Notes under the pieces: model-generated
What the model was told of the DNA's origin: nothing
Seen by the model: the letters and a program-made list of their open reading frames with translations, nothing else
The model's database searches: none
In this document: one piece after another, positions 25,618 through 32,638 of the stretch
Layout: each line of letters begins with the position of its first letter
Numbering within the stretch: the first letter of the stretch is position 1
Position numbers and translations under genes: made by a program
Assembly (NCBI GenBank): GCA_900772565.1
Contig: CAAHET010000086.1
Location: 1 to 55,427, forward strand
Direction: 5' to 3'
Source: an uncultured Faecalibacterium sp.
Lineage (GTDB): Bacteria > Bacillota > Clostridia > Oscillospirales > Ruminococcaceae
Length of the DNA stretch: 55,427 bases

Positions 25618-26721
25618 TTACGCCAGTTCCTTTGCGGCCACGTCCAGCGCTACCTCGATGACCTTGTCCATGTCGTAGTACTTATACTCGCCCAGACGGC
25701 CGCCGAAGATCACGCCCGGCTCGGCATCGGCCAGTGCCTTGTACTGCGCATACAGCGCGCCGTTCTTCTCGTCATTGACGGGATAGTAAGGCTCGTCCCC
25801 CTTTTTCCACTCGGCGCTGTACTCCCGGCTGATGACGGTCTTGGGCTGGGTGCCGAACTCGAAGTGCTTGTGCTCGATGATGCGGGTATAAGGGGTCTCG
25901 ACGTCGGTGTAGTTGACCACCGCGTTGCCCTGATAGTTGTCAGTATCCAGCACCTCGGTCTCAAAGCGGACGCTGCGGTACTGCAAAGCACCCAGACGGT
26001 AGCCGAAGTAGGCATCCACCGGGCCGGTGTAGACCACCTTTTCAGCCAGAGCGTCCAGTGCAGCCTTTTCGGCCAGATAATCCACGTTCAGGCGCACCCC
26101 GGTATCAGCCAGCATCTTTTCCACCATGGCGGTGTAGCCGCCATTGGGGATGCCCTGATATAGGGCGTTGAAGTAGTTGTCGTCGTAGGTAAAGCGCACC
26201 GGCAGACGCTTGATGATAAAGGCGGGCAGCTCGGTGCAGGGGCGTCCCCACTGCTTGCCGGTGTAGCCCTTGATGAGCTTTTCGTAGATATCGGTGCCCA
26301 CAAGGCTGATGGCCTGCTCCTCGAGGTTCTGCGGGTCGGTGATGCCCGCAGCGGCCTTCTGCTCCTCGATCTTGGCCTTGGCTTCGGCAGGGGTCACAAC
26401 ACCCCACATCTTATTGAAGGTGTTCATGTTGAAGGGCAGGTTGTAGATCTGGCCATGGTAGTTGGCTACCGGGCTGTTGGTGTAGCGGTTGAACTCTGCA
26501 AACTGGTTCACATATTGCCACACAGCCTTGTTGTTGGTGTGGAAGATATGCGCACCGTAGCGGTGCACGTTGATGCCCTCCACAGCTTCGGTGTAGATAT
26601 TGCCCGCGATATGGTCGCGCTTATCAACGACCAGACACTTTTTGCCTGCCTTTTTGGCTTCGTGAGCAAACACGGCACCGAACAGACCGGCACCAACGAT
26701 AAGATAATCGTACTGTTTCAT
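25618..26721 (-). CDS. glf: UDP-galactopyranose mutase
   Basis: A 367-residue FAD enzyme that converts UDP-galactopyranose to UDP-galactofuranose for cell-surface polysaccharide. The dinucleotide-binding GAGLFGAVFA is at residues 10-19, and HRYGAHIFHTNNKAVW is the family's substrate-binding histidine loop. KGYTGKQWG and the C-terminal GRLGEYKYYDMDKVI complete the signature. Length matches the bacterial family. The ATG at 26721 has AGGGGAA upstream. It sits 22 bases after gdpP and before rplI, breaking the familiar gdpP-rplI-dnaB order, and is followed by a REP-like element. The nearest other surface-sugar genes are at 49680-53294. Confidence 0.95.
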   Translation of the reverse strand: MKQYDYLIVGAGLFGAVFAHEAKKAGKKCLVVDKRDHIAGNIYTEAVEGINVHRYGAHIFHTNNKAVWQYVNQFAEFNRYTNSPVANYHGQIYNLPFNMNTFNKMWGVVTPAEAKAKIEEQKAAAGITDPQNLEEQAISLVGTDIYEKLIKGYTGKQWGRPCTELPAFIIKRLPVRFTYDDNYFNALYQGIPNGGYTAMVEKMLADTGVRLNVDYLAEKAALDALAEKVVYTGPVDAYFGYRLGALQYRSVRFETEVLDTDNYQGNAVVNYTDVETPYTRIIEHKHFEFGTQPKTVISREYSAEWKKGDEPYYPVNDEKNGALYAQYKALADAEPGVIFGGRLGEYKYYDMDKVIEVALDVAAKELA

Positions 26722-26743
26722 GCTTTTATTCCCCTTTTGCCGG

Positions 26744-28723
26744 TCATGCTTCCGGCGTAGTCTTTTTCTGGGAGAGATAATATTGGTCGATAGCATCCTG
26801 AATGCGGCTGCGTGCTGCCTGCGGAGTGATATGTTTCAGCTGAGCCGCTGCCATGGTCTGATGACCGCCGCCGCCCAGCGACTCCATGATCACCTGCACA
26901 TTCACGGCACCCATGCTGCGGGCAGAGACGTTTACGCCGTTGCCCACCTGCACCGCCACAAAGCTGGCGTCCACGCCCTGAATGCGCAGCAGGTCGTTGG
27001 CGGCCTGCGCAATGGCGACCCGGGCTTCCGGGGCCACCTCGCCGCCGATGGAGATGGCACAGTTTTTGTACATCTGCGCCTTTTCCACCAGATCGGCCTT
27101 GGCGTTGTACTCTACCATGGTCACATCGAACAACCGGCGCACCCGCTCGGTCTCTGCGCCGTAGCGGCGCAGAGCAGCAGCAGCTTCAAAGGTGCGCACA
27201 CCGGTGTGCAGGGTAAAGTCCTGCGTATCCAGCAGGATACCGGCAAGCAGGCCTTCGGCCTCCACGCGGTTGGGCTTGTCGTCCCGCTCGCCCACATACT
27301 GCAAAAGCTCGGTGACCAGCTCGCTGGCCGAGGAGGAATAGGGCTCGTGACAGACCAGCGCCGGGTTTTCGATGTAGCCCACGCCCTTGCGGTGGTGATC
27401 GATGACGGCCACCTTACCGCATTTTTCCAGAATGTCCTTGCTTTCCACAAGACCCACCTGATATGTATCCACCACGATGCACAGGGTGCGCTTGGAGATG
27501 ATGGGCAGAGCGTCCTTGGGGTCGATGAAGTCATCCTTCTGCCCCGCCTTGCACAGCGCATCGATCAGGCTGGCAGCCAGCGTAGCGTCCCGCCGGACGG
27601 CTATGACCGCCGGCACATCGCAGATCTTACAAATACGCAGCACGCCCTCGGCTGCGCCGATGGCGTCCAGATCGCTCATGCGGTGACCCATGATGACTAC
27701 ATGGTCAGCTTCCTTGATCAGCTTGACCAGCTGGTCGGCCACAAGGCGGCTGCGCACCTTACTGCGCTTTTCCACGCCATGGCTCACGCCGCCGTAGAAG
27801 GTAAAGCCGTCCAGTGTCATCTCAGCAGCCTGATCGCCGCCGCGTCCCTGCGCCATATCCAGCGCGTGCTCTGCCATATCCTGCGCTTCCCGCAGGGTGC
27901 GTGCGCCACGGCCGATACCAATGGACATTGAAAGGCTCACGCCGGGGTCCAATGCGCGGATCTTATCCAGCACATCGTAGCCTCGGTTGGCAAACTGCTC
28001 CAGCTGGCGCTCCTCCACCACGGCGATGTAGCGGCCGCCGCTGCCTACCCGGCGCAGAAAACCGCTGCCGCGCCCGATCATCTCCTCCAGAATGCGGTTG
28101 ACACCCTCCAGCAGGCGGGCGCGCTCGCTGTCCATCAGATCCCCGAACACATCGTCGTAGCCGTCCAACTGGAAGGCAAGATACCCCGGACGGCTGGCCT
28201 TATACTCTGCCTCGATGCGGCGCAGCTCAGTCTCCTCGTTCAGCACCAGCAGGGTCATGCTTTCGGCTTCGCCGGGCACGGTGGAGCTGTGCACGCTCCA
28301 GTAGCCGTCGGCAAGGGTCAGCAACTGTCCCTCACGCTTGCGGCACAGCTGCAGATCCAGCCCGGGCAGCAGCTTCTGCACCCGGCTGGCCAGCACATCC
28401 TGCCCGCCCAGCAGGCGGGTGCGGAACTGGCTGTTGTACCACAGCACCGTCTCGCCGGAGAGCAGCGCCGCAGGCTGGGAAAGGGGCTCCAGACTGAACT
28501 GCACCTTGGATTTTTCAAACGTGGTGCCGCTTGTCCAGCGCACCACCCAGCGGCGCAGCTTGCAGCGGAACAGGGTTGCCCCTATGCCCCACAGCACCAC
28601 CAGCACAGCCAGCAGCGGCCATGCCGTGGGGCGCTGCACCAGCAGCACCAGCAGCAAAAGGCCGCACAGCACCGCCAGACTGGCCGTGAGCATTTCCAGT
28701 GTCCATCTTGGTTTTCGTTTCAT
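26744..28723 (-). CDS. gdpP: Cyclic di-AMP phosphodiesterase GdpP (DHH/DHHA1)
   Basis: A 659-residue membrane enzyme that hydrolyses cyclic di-AMP to pApA. Two N-terminal membrane helices (about 9-29 and 33-52) precede a PAS-like region (about 75-165) and a degenerate GGDEF domain (175-300). That domain has FLRRVGSGGRYIAV at its active site, so diguanylate cyclase activity is unlikely. The DHH domain has H347, D351, D353 (GHRMSDLDA) and D442-H443-H444 in VIDHHRKG; GGGGHQTMAAA marks DHHA1. It begins 48 bases after rnjA. Cyclic di-AMP controls potassium import in Firmicutes, which connects this gene functionally to trkAH. Confidence 0.95.
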   Translation of the reverse strand: MKRKPRWTLEMLTASLAVLCGLLLLVLLVQRPTAWPLLAVLVVLWGIGATLFRCKLRRWVVRWTSGTTFEKSKVQFSLEPLSQPAALLSGETVLWYNSQFRTRLLGGQDVLASRVQKLLPGLDLQLCRKREGQLLTLADGYWSVHSSTVPGEAESMTLLVLNEETELRRIEAEYKASRPGYLAFQLDGYDDVFGDLMDSERARLLEGVNRILEEMIGRGSGFLRRVGSGGRYIAVVEERQLEQFANRGYDVLDKIRALDPGVSLSMSIGIGRGARTLREAQDMAEHALDMAQGRGGDQAAEMTLDGFTFYGGVSHGVEKRSKVRSRLVADQLVKLIKEADHVVIMGHRMSDLDAIGAAEGVLRICKICDVPAVIAVRRDATLAASLIDALCKAGQKDDFIDPKDALPIISKRTLCIVVDTYQVGLVESKDILEKCGKVAVIDHHRKGVGYIENPALVCHEPYSSSASELVTELLQYVGERDDKPNRVEAEGLLAGILLDTQDFTLHTGVRTFEAAAALRRYGAETERVRRLFDVTMVEYNAKADLVEKAQMYKNCAISIGGEVAPEARVAIAQAANDLLRIQGVDASFVAVQVGNGVNVSARSMGAVNVQVIMESLGGGGHQTMAAAQLKHITPQAARSRIQDAIDQYYLSQKKTTPEA

Positions 28724-28771
28724 TGGTTTTTTGCCTCCTCAGACGCTGCACCGCTTTGCGGTGCGCCCGGA

Positions 28772-30601
28772 TCAGACCTCCATCAGGATCGGCAGGATCA
28801 TCGGGCTGCGCTTGGTGCGCCGGTAGATATAGCTGCTCAGTGCCTCACGCACACGGGTCTTTACGCTGTTCCAATCCCGGACGTGCTCGTCCACACAGCG
28901 CTCCAGTGCATTTTCCACAATGCTCTGGGCACCGTCCATCAGGCTTTCGTTCTCGCGCACATACACGAAGCCCCGGCTTACCAGATCCGGCCCGGCCAGC
29001 ACCTTGCCGGTCTTGCTGTCCACAGTAGCCACGATGATGACAAGGCCGTCCTCAGAGAGGTGCTTGCGGTCCCGCAGCACCACATTGCCCACATCGCCCA
29101 CGCCAAGGCCGTCCACCATGACGGCACCGGCGGTCACCGGCTCGCCCAGCTTCATCTCGTCCTGCGACAGGATGACGTTGGAGCCGTTTTCCGCAATAAG
29201 GATATTGCTGGTGGGGATGCCCAGACTTGCAGCGGTGAGGGCGTGCTTTTTCAGCTGCTTATACTCGCCGTGCACGGGCAGGAAATACTTGGGTTTGGTC
29301 AGGGTGAGCATCAGCTTCTGCTCCTCCTGACAGGCGTGGCCGGAAACGTGCACATCATACATACTCTCGTAGATGACCTCTGCGCCCAGCAGCAGCAGAC
29401 CGTTGACGATCTTGGTCACGCTCTTTTCGTTGCCGGGGATGGGGTTGGCGGAGATGATGATGAAGTCGCCGGGGCCCACACGCACCTGACGGTGGCTGCA
29501 GGAGGCCATACGGCTCAGCGCGCTCAGGGGCTCGCCCTGACTGCCGGTGGTCACCAGCACCACCTGCTCCGGCGGGTACTGGTTCAGCTCGTCCACGCTG
29601 ATCAGGGTGCCCTCTGGGATGTGCATATAGCCCAGCTCCTGCGCCATGGCGGTGTTGTTGACCATGCTGCGGCCGCTGAAGGCCACCTTGCGGCCATCCT
29701 CCACAGCCAGATCAATGATCTGCTGCACGCGGTAGATGTTGGACGCAAAGGTTGCAATGATGATGCGCTTATTGCGGGCGCGGGCAAACAGGCTGCGCAC
29801 ACCGGCGGCCACCTTCTGTTCGGTAGCGGTAAAGCCCGGGCGCTCCGCGTTGGTAGAGTCGCTCAGCAGGGCCAGCACACCGCGCTGCCCGTACTCGGAC
29901 AGGGTGGACAGGTCGGTCACGCCGCAGGCCAGCGGGGTGTAATCGATCTTAAAGTCGCCGGTCTGGATGATGGTACCGGCGGGGCTGTCGATGGCAAAGG
30001 CCACGGCATCCGGGATGGAGTGGTTCACATGGATGGGCTCCACAGTAAAGCAGCCCAGCTTGATCTTCTGCCGGGGCACGATCTCCACAAACTTGGTCTT
30101 ACCGGCAAGGCCGAACTCCTCCAGCTTGTTTTTGATCAGGCCGCAGGTCAGGCGGGTACCGTACACCGGCAGGCTGAACTTTTGCAGCAGATAGGGAATG
30201 CTGCCAATGTGGTCCTCGTGGCCGTGGGTGATGAGCAGACCCTTGATCTTATCCTTGTTCTGCACCACAAAGGTGAAGTCCGGGATGACCATGTCCACGC
30301 CGAACATCTCGCTGTCCGGGAACACCAAGCCGCAGTCCACGATGATCATATCACCGTTGCACTCGTAGACGGTCATGTTCTTACCGACTTCGCCCAGACC
30401 GCCCAGCGGGTAGATATGGATGGGGGTCGCTGCCTCCTTGGGCTGCTGCGCACGGCGCGGGCGGCGGTTATAGTAGGGGCGGCGGGTAGTGGGACGGGTG
30501 TGCTTTTCCCCTGCGGGAGCAGTGCCGTTTGCGGCAGCCGCCTTGGGCGCTGCCGGAGCTTTTGCACGGGGTGCGGGGTTATTTTCTTTTGTTTGAGCCA
30601 T
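28772..30601 (-). CDS. rnjA: Ribonuclease J
   Basis: A 609-residue metallo-beta-lactamase-fold ribonuclease with 5'-exonuclease and endonuclease activity in RNA decay. Residues 1-58 are an unusual low-complexity extension, first Ala/Pro/Lys-rich and then arginine-rich (RRPYYNRRPRR), which may bind RNA. The core starts IHIYPLGGLGEVGKNMT; HGHEDH at 126-131 holds the metal ligands, and the beta-CASP domain ends with the VSGHACQEE and PVHGEYKQL segments. The C-terminal domain is present. The start has GGAGG seven bases upstream. A near-consensus promoter (30875-30903) predicts a leader of about 267 bases. Only one rnj gene is in the window. Confidence 0.95.
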   Translation of the reverse strand: MAQTKENNPAPRAKAPAAPKAAAANGTAPAGEKHTRPTTRRPYYNRRPRRAQQPKEAATPIHIYPLGGLGEVGKNMTVYECNGDMIIVDCGLVFPDSEMFGVDMVIPDFTFVVQNKDKIKGLLITHGHEDHIGSIPYLLQKFSLPVYGTRLTCGLIKNKLEEFGLAGKTKFVEIVPRQKIKLGCFTVEPIHVNHSIPDAVAFAIDSPAGTIIQTGDFKIDYTPLACGVTDLSTLSEYGQRGVLALLSDSTNAERPGFTATEQKVAAGVRSLFARARNKRIIIATFASNIYRVQQIIDLAVEDGRKVAFSGRSMVNNTAMAQELGYMHIPEGTLISVDELNQYPPEQVVLVTTGSQGEPLSALSRMASCSHRQVRVGPGDFIIISANPIPGNEKSVTKIVNGLLLLGAEVIYESMYDVHVSGHACQEEQKLMLTLTKPKYFLPVHGEYKQLKKHALTAASLGIPTSNILIAENGSNVILSQDEMKLGEPVTAGAVMVDGLGVGDVGNVVLRDRKHLSEDGLVIIVATVDSKTGKVLAGPDLVSRGFVYVRENESLMDGAQSIVENALERCVDEHVRDWNSVKTRVREALSSYIYRRTKRSPMILPILMEV

Positions 30602-30868
30602 TCTTTACCTCCAGATTCAATTGCAGGTCAGGCCGCGCCCCCACCGGGGAGAGCAGCCGCACCTTGCACAGGGGAAGCACCTGAAACTGCATCGGCTTCC
30701 GGTTGATGCATCGTATAGAATTTATCGTTCAGCGTGCTTTTTGCAGCAGCGCTGTTGGTTCCGCAAGAGGTTCTTGGCCAGGTAAGTCCATCTGTTCGAT
30801 GCGACCGTGGCGTTTCTGCCGGAACAGCCGGGCGCACACCTTTGGTGCACCCCTATACGCATTTTGTT
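30602..30868 (-). other. Long 5' leader of rnjA
   Basis: Between the predicted transcript start and the rnjA RBS lie about 267 bases without a convincing gene. Visible pairings include TGCATC/GATGCA (near 30694-30716) and CAGCG/CGCTG (near 30731-30755). A 69-codon frame at 30628-30837 has no resemblance to known proteins. Long leaders of RNase genes can mediate autoregulation; here that is inference. Confidence 0.45.
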
Positions 30869-30874
30869 ACGCTA

Positions 30875-30903
30875 AGTATAGTATCTCGCACCGGTTTTGT
30901 CAA
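30875..30903 (-). promoter_or_regulatory. Promoter of rnjA operon
   Basis: -35 TTGACA (30898-30903), 17-base spacer, -10 TATACT (30875-30880), reading leftward; among the best promoters in the window. Confidence 0.8.
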
Positions 30904-30945
30904 TTCCAAGGTTTGGCAAAACTGGGCCGGCGTATACATTGGCTC

Positions 30946-30975
30946 TTGACATCCCGGGCAAAATAGCGCTAAATA
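30946..30975 (+). promoter_or_regulatory. Promoter of rnhA
   Basis: -35 TTGACA (30946-30951) followed by TAAATA (30970-30975) at 18 bases, or CTAAAT at 17. Back-to-back with the rnjA promoter. Confidence 0.6.
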
Positions 30976-31004
30976 AAGGTATTCTATTCTATAAGGAGAA
31001 CCCC

Positions 31005-31469
31005 ATGAAACAGGTAGAGGTGTACACAGACGGCGCTTGCAGCGGCAACCCCGGCCCGGGCGGCTGGGGTGCGGTGCTGCGCTACCGCTTTGACGGCAAA
31101 GTGTACGAAAAGGAACTGAGCGGCGGCGACGCCAGCACCACCAACAACCGCATGGAGCTGACGGCCTTTATCGAGGCGCTGCGCCAGCTCAAGGAGCCTT
31201 GCGAGGTGCGGCTGTGCTCTGACAGCCAGTATGTGATCAACGGGCTGGAAAAGGGCTGGGCCAAGGGCTGGAAACGCCGGGGCTGGAAAAAAGCCGACGG
31301 CTCCCCTGCCCTGAACCCGGACTTATGGGCACAGGCGCTGGAGCAGGAAGCACGGCACAAGATCACCTACATCTGGGTAAAAGGCCACGCAGGCCACCCG
31401 GAAAACGAACGCTGCGACCAGCTGGCCGTAGCACAAAGTAAAGCATATGGCGGGAGGCAAGGAACATGA
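31005..31469 (+). CDS. rnhA: Ribonuclease HI
   Basis: A 154-residue enzyme that cuts the RNA strand of RNA-DNA hybrids, removing primers and R-loops. VYTDGACSGNPGPGGWG supplies the first aspartate, NNRMELTAFIEAL the glutamate, and SDSQYVINGLEKGWAKGWK the second aspartate plus the basic handle; the final aspartate is in NERCDQLA. The histidine flap loop (VKGHAGHPENERC) is intact. The ATG has AAGGAG six bases upstream. Its stop overlaps the next start by four bases (ATGA), implying coupling to the MnmA-like gene. Confidence 0.96.
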   Translation: MKQVEVYTDGACSGNPGPGGWGAVLRYRFDGKVYEKELSGGDASTTNNRMELTAFIEALRQLKEPCEVRLCSDSQYVINGLEKGWAKGWKRRGWKKADGSPALNPDLWAQALEQEARHKITYIWVKGHAGHPENERCDQLAVAQSKAYGGRQGT

Positions 31470-32008
31470 GCGACGCATTTTTGCCCGGCAACGGGTTCGA
31501 CACCTACGAAACACAGGACAAGGTGCTTGTCAGCATGGACGGTACTGTGGACTGCGGCGTTGTTGTGCGCATTTTGCAGCAGCAGGGCTTTGGCGTGGCC
31601 GGGGCTGTGGTGCAGCTGGCCGCTGACCAGAGCGCTTGGGCAGCAGCCGCACGGCAGGCTGCCGAGGCTCTCGGCATCGAGTGCATCGTACTGAAGGCAG
31701 AAACACTGGCAGACCAGCCCGCCGAGGTACTGGGCAGCGGCAACGACGCCCGGTTTGCCGCCCTGCTGACCGCTGCCGACAAGCTGGGCATCCAGTATAT
31801 TGCCACCGGTCACCACGCCCGGGTGGAGTTGGGCAGCGACGGCGTGCACGCTGTCTGCCCCGCCGTGGATGCTGCACTGGACGAGAGTGCCGCACTGGCA
31901 GCGCTGCCGCAGGACACCCTTGCCCGTCTGCTGCTGCCCTTGGGCGAGTTTACCGCCGCCGATGTGCAGGAGATGGCACAGGATTTTAAGGTGAACGGAA
32001 CGGTTTGA
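31466..32008 (+). CDS. Truncated MnmA-like protein with degenerate PP-loop
   Basis: A 180-residue protein whose whole length follows the N-terminal ATPase half of tRNA 2-thiouridylase MnmA, with gaps. KVLVSMDGTVDCGVVVRILQ (19-38) aligns with the MnmA PP-loop, but SGGVDS has become MDGTVDC. IQYIATGHHARVELG matches the MnmA YIATGHYARI segment, and LARLLLPLGEFTAADVQEMA matches the element before the tRNA-binding domain. MnmA proteins are about 360 residues and use two catalytic cysteines; those are not in their usual places here. It is coupled to rnhA by a four-base overlap. Either a decaying paralogue or a repurposed nucleotide-binding protein; even codon bias and an open frame favour the latter. 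Confidence 0.65.
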   Translation: MSDAFLPGNGFDTYETQDKVLVSMDGTVDCGVVVRILQQQGFGVAGAVVQLAADQSAWAAAARQAAEALGIECIVLKAETLADQPAEVLGSGNDARFAALLTAADKLGIQYIATGHHARVELGSDGVHAVCPAVDAALDESAALAALPQDTLARLLLPLGEFTAADVQEMAQDFKVNGTV

Positions 32009-32026
32009 TCCAACCGCTTTCCACAC

Positions 32027-32069
32027 AAAAAAGAAGCGCCGTATCTATACGACACAGCGCTTCTTTTTT
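32027..32069. terminator. Bidirectional terminator between the MnmA-like gene and mgsA
   Basis: AAAAAAGAAGCGC (32027-32039) pairs with GCGCTTCTTTTTT (32057-32069), with an inner CGTAT/ATACG stem. A and T runs on either side serve both converging transcripts. Confidence 0.9.
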
Positions 32070-32076
32070 GCATACT

Positions 32077-32481
32077 TTAGTTCTGCGGGTGCACGATATC
32101 GCGCCAGTCCAGATCTCCGCGCTCCAAGCCGTGGATCAGCACCTCGGCGGTGGCGATGTTGGTGGCCATGGGGATGTTGTGCACATCGCACAGGCGCAGC
32201 AGGGTCATCTCATTCGGCTCGCTGGGCTTGGCATTGATGGGGTCGCGGAAGAACAGCAGCAGGTCGATCTCGTTGCAGGCAATGCGGGACGCGATCTGCT
32301 GGTCGCCGCCCTGCACACCGGCCAGAAAACGCTGTACCTGCAGGCCGGTGGCCTCGGAAATCAGTTTGCCGGTAGTGCCGGTCGCCACCAATTTATGCTG
32401 GCTCAGAATACGGCAGTACGCCGTGCAGAACTGAACCATCAGCTCCTTTTTGGAGTCATGCGCGATCAGGGCAATCGTCAT
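32077..32481 (-). CDS. mgsA: Methylglyoxal synthase
   Basis: A 134-residue enzyme that converts dihydroxyacetone phosphate to methylglyoxal and phosphate, a bypass used when sugar phosphates accumulate. The start MTIALIAHDSKKELMV, the phosphate-binding VATGTTGKLI, the GGDQQIA segment and FFRDPINAKPSEPNE (with the catalytic aspartate region) are all intact. The ATG has GGAGAG upstream. It stands 157 bases downstream of the mre/PBP2 run in the same direction, as mgsA does near mre genes in several Firmicutes. The AT-rich region to its right may hold a separate promoter, which I could not define. Confidence 0.95.
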   Translation of the reverse strand: MTIALIAHDSKKELMVQFCTAYCRILSQHKLVATGTTGKLISEATGLQVQRFLAGVQGGDQQIASRIACNEIDLLLFFRDPINAKPSEPNEMTLLRLCDVHNIPMATNIATAEVLIHGLERGDLDWRDIVHPQN

Positions 32482-32638
32482 CTGTAGATCTCTCCTCTAT
32501 TGAAACATTTGTATATAAAACGCTTGATAAATTTCCTTTGTTATACATGATATCACAAACGCAACTCATTTACAACAGGTTTTTGGACACAATATTCAAA
32601 TTTTCGTTCAAGTTCCACGCTTTGCACGCAGCCGCGCC

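Noticed and set aside
28289..30706. An 805-codon rightward frame opposite rnjA and gdpP
   Set aside because: It covers two well-recognised genes and is rich in His, Gln and Ala as antisense frames here usually are.
30628..30837. A 69-codon leftward frame within the rnjA leader
   Set aside because: GTG start without RBS and low-complexity sequence; possible leader peptide but unsupported.
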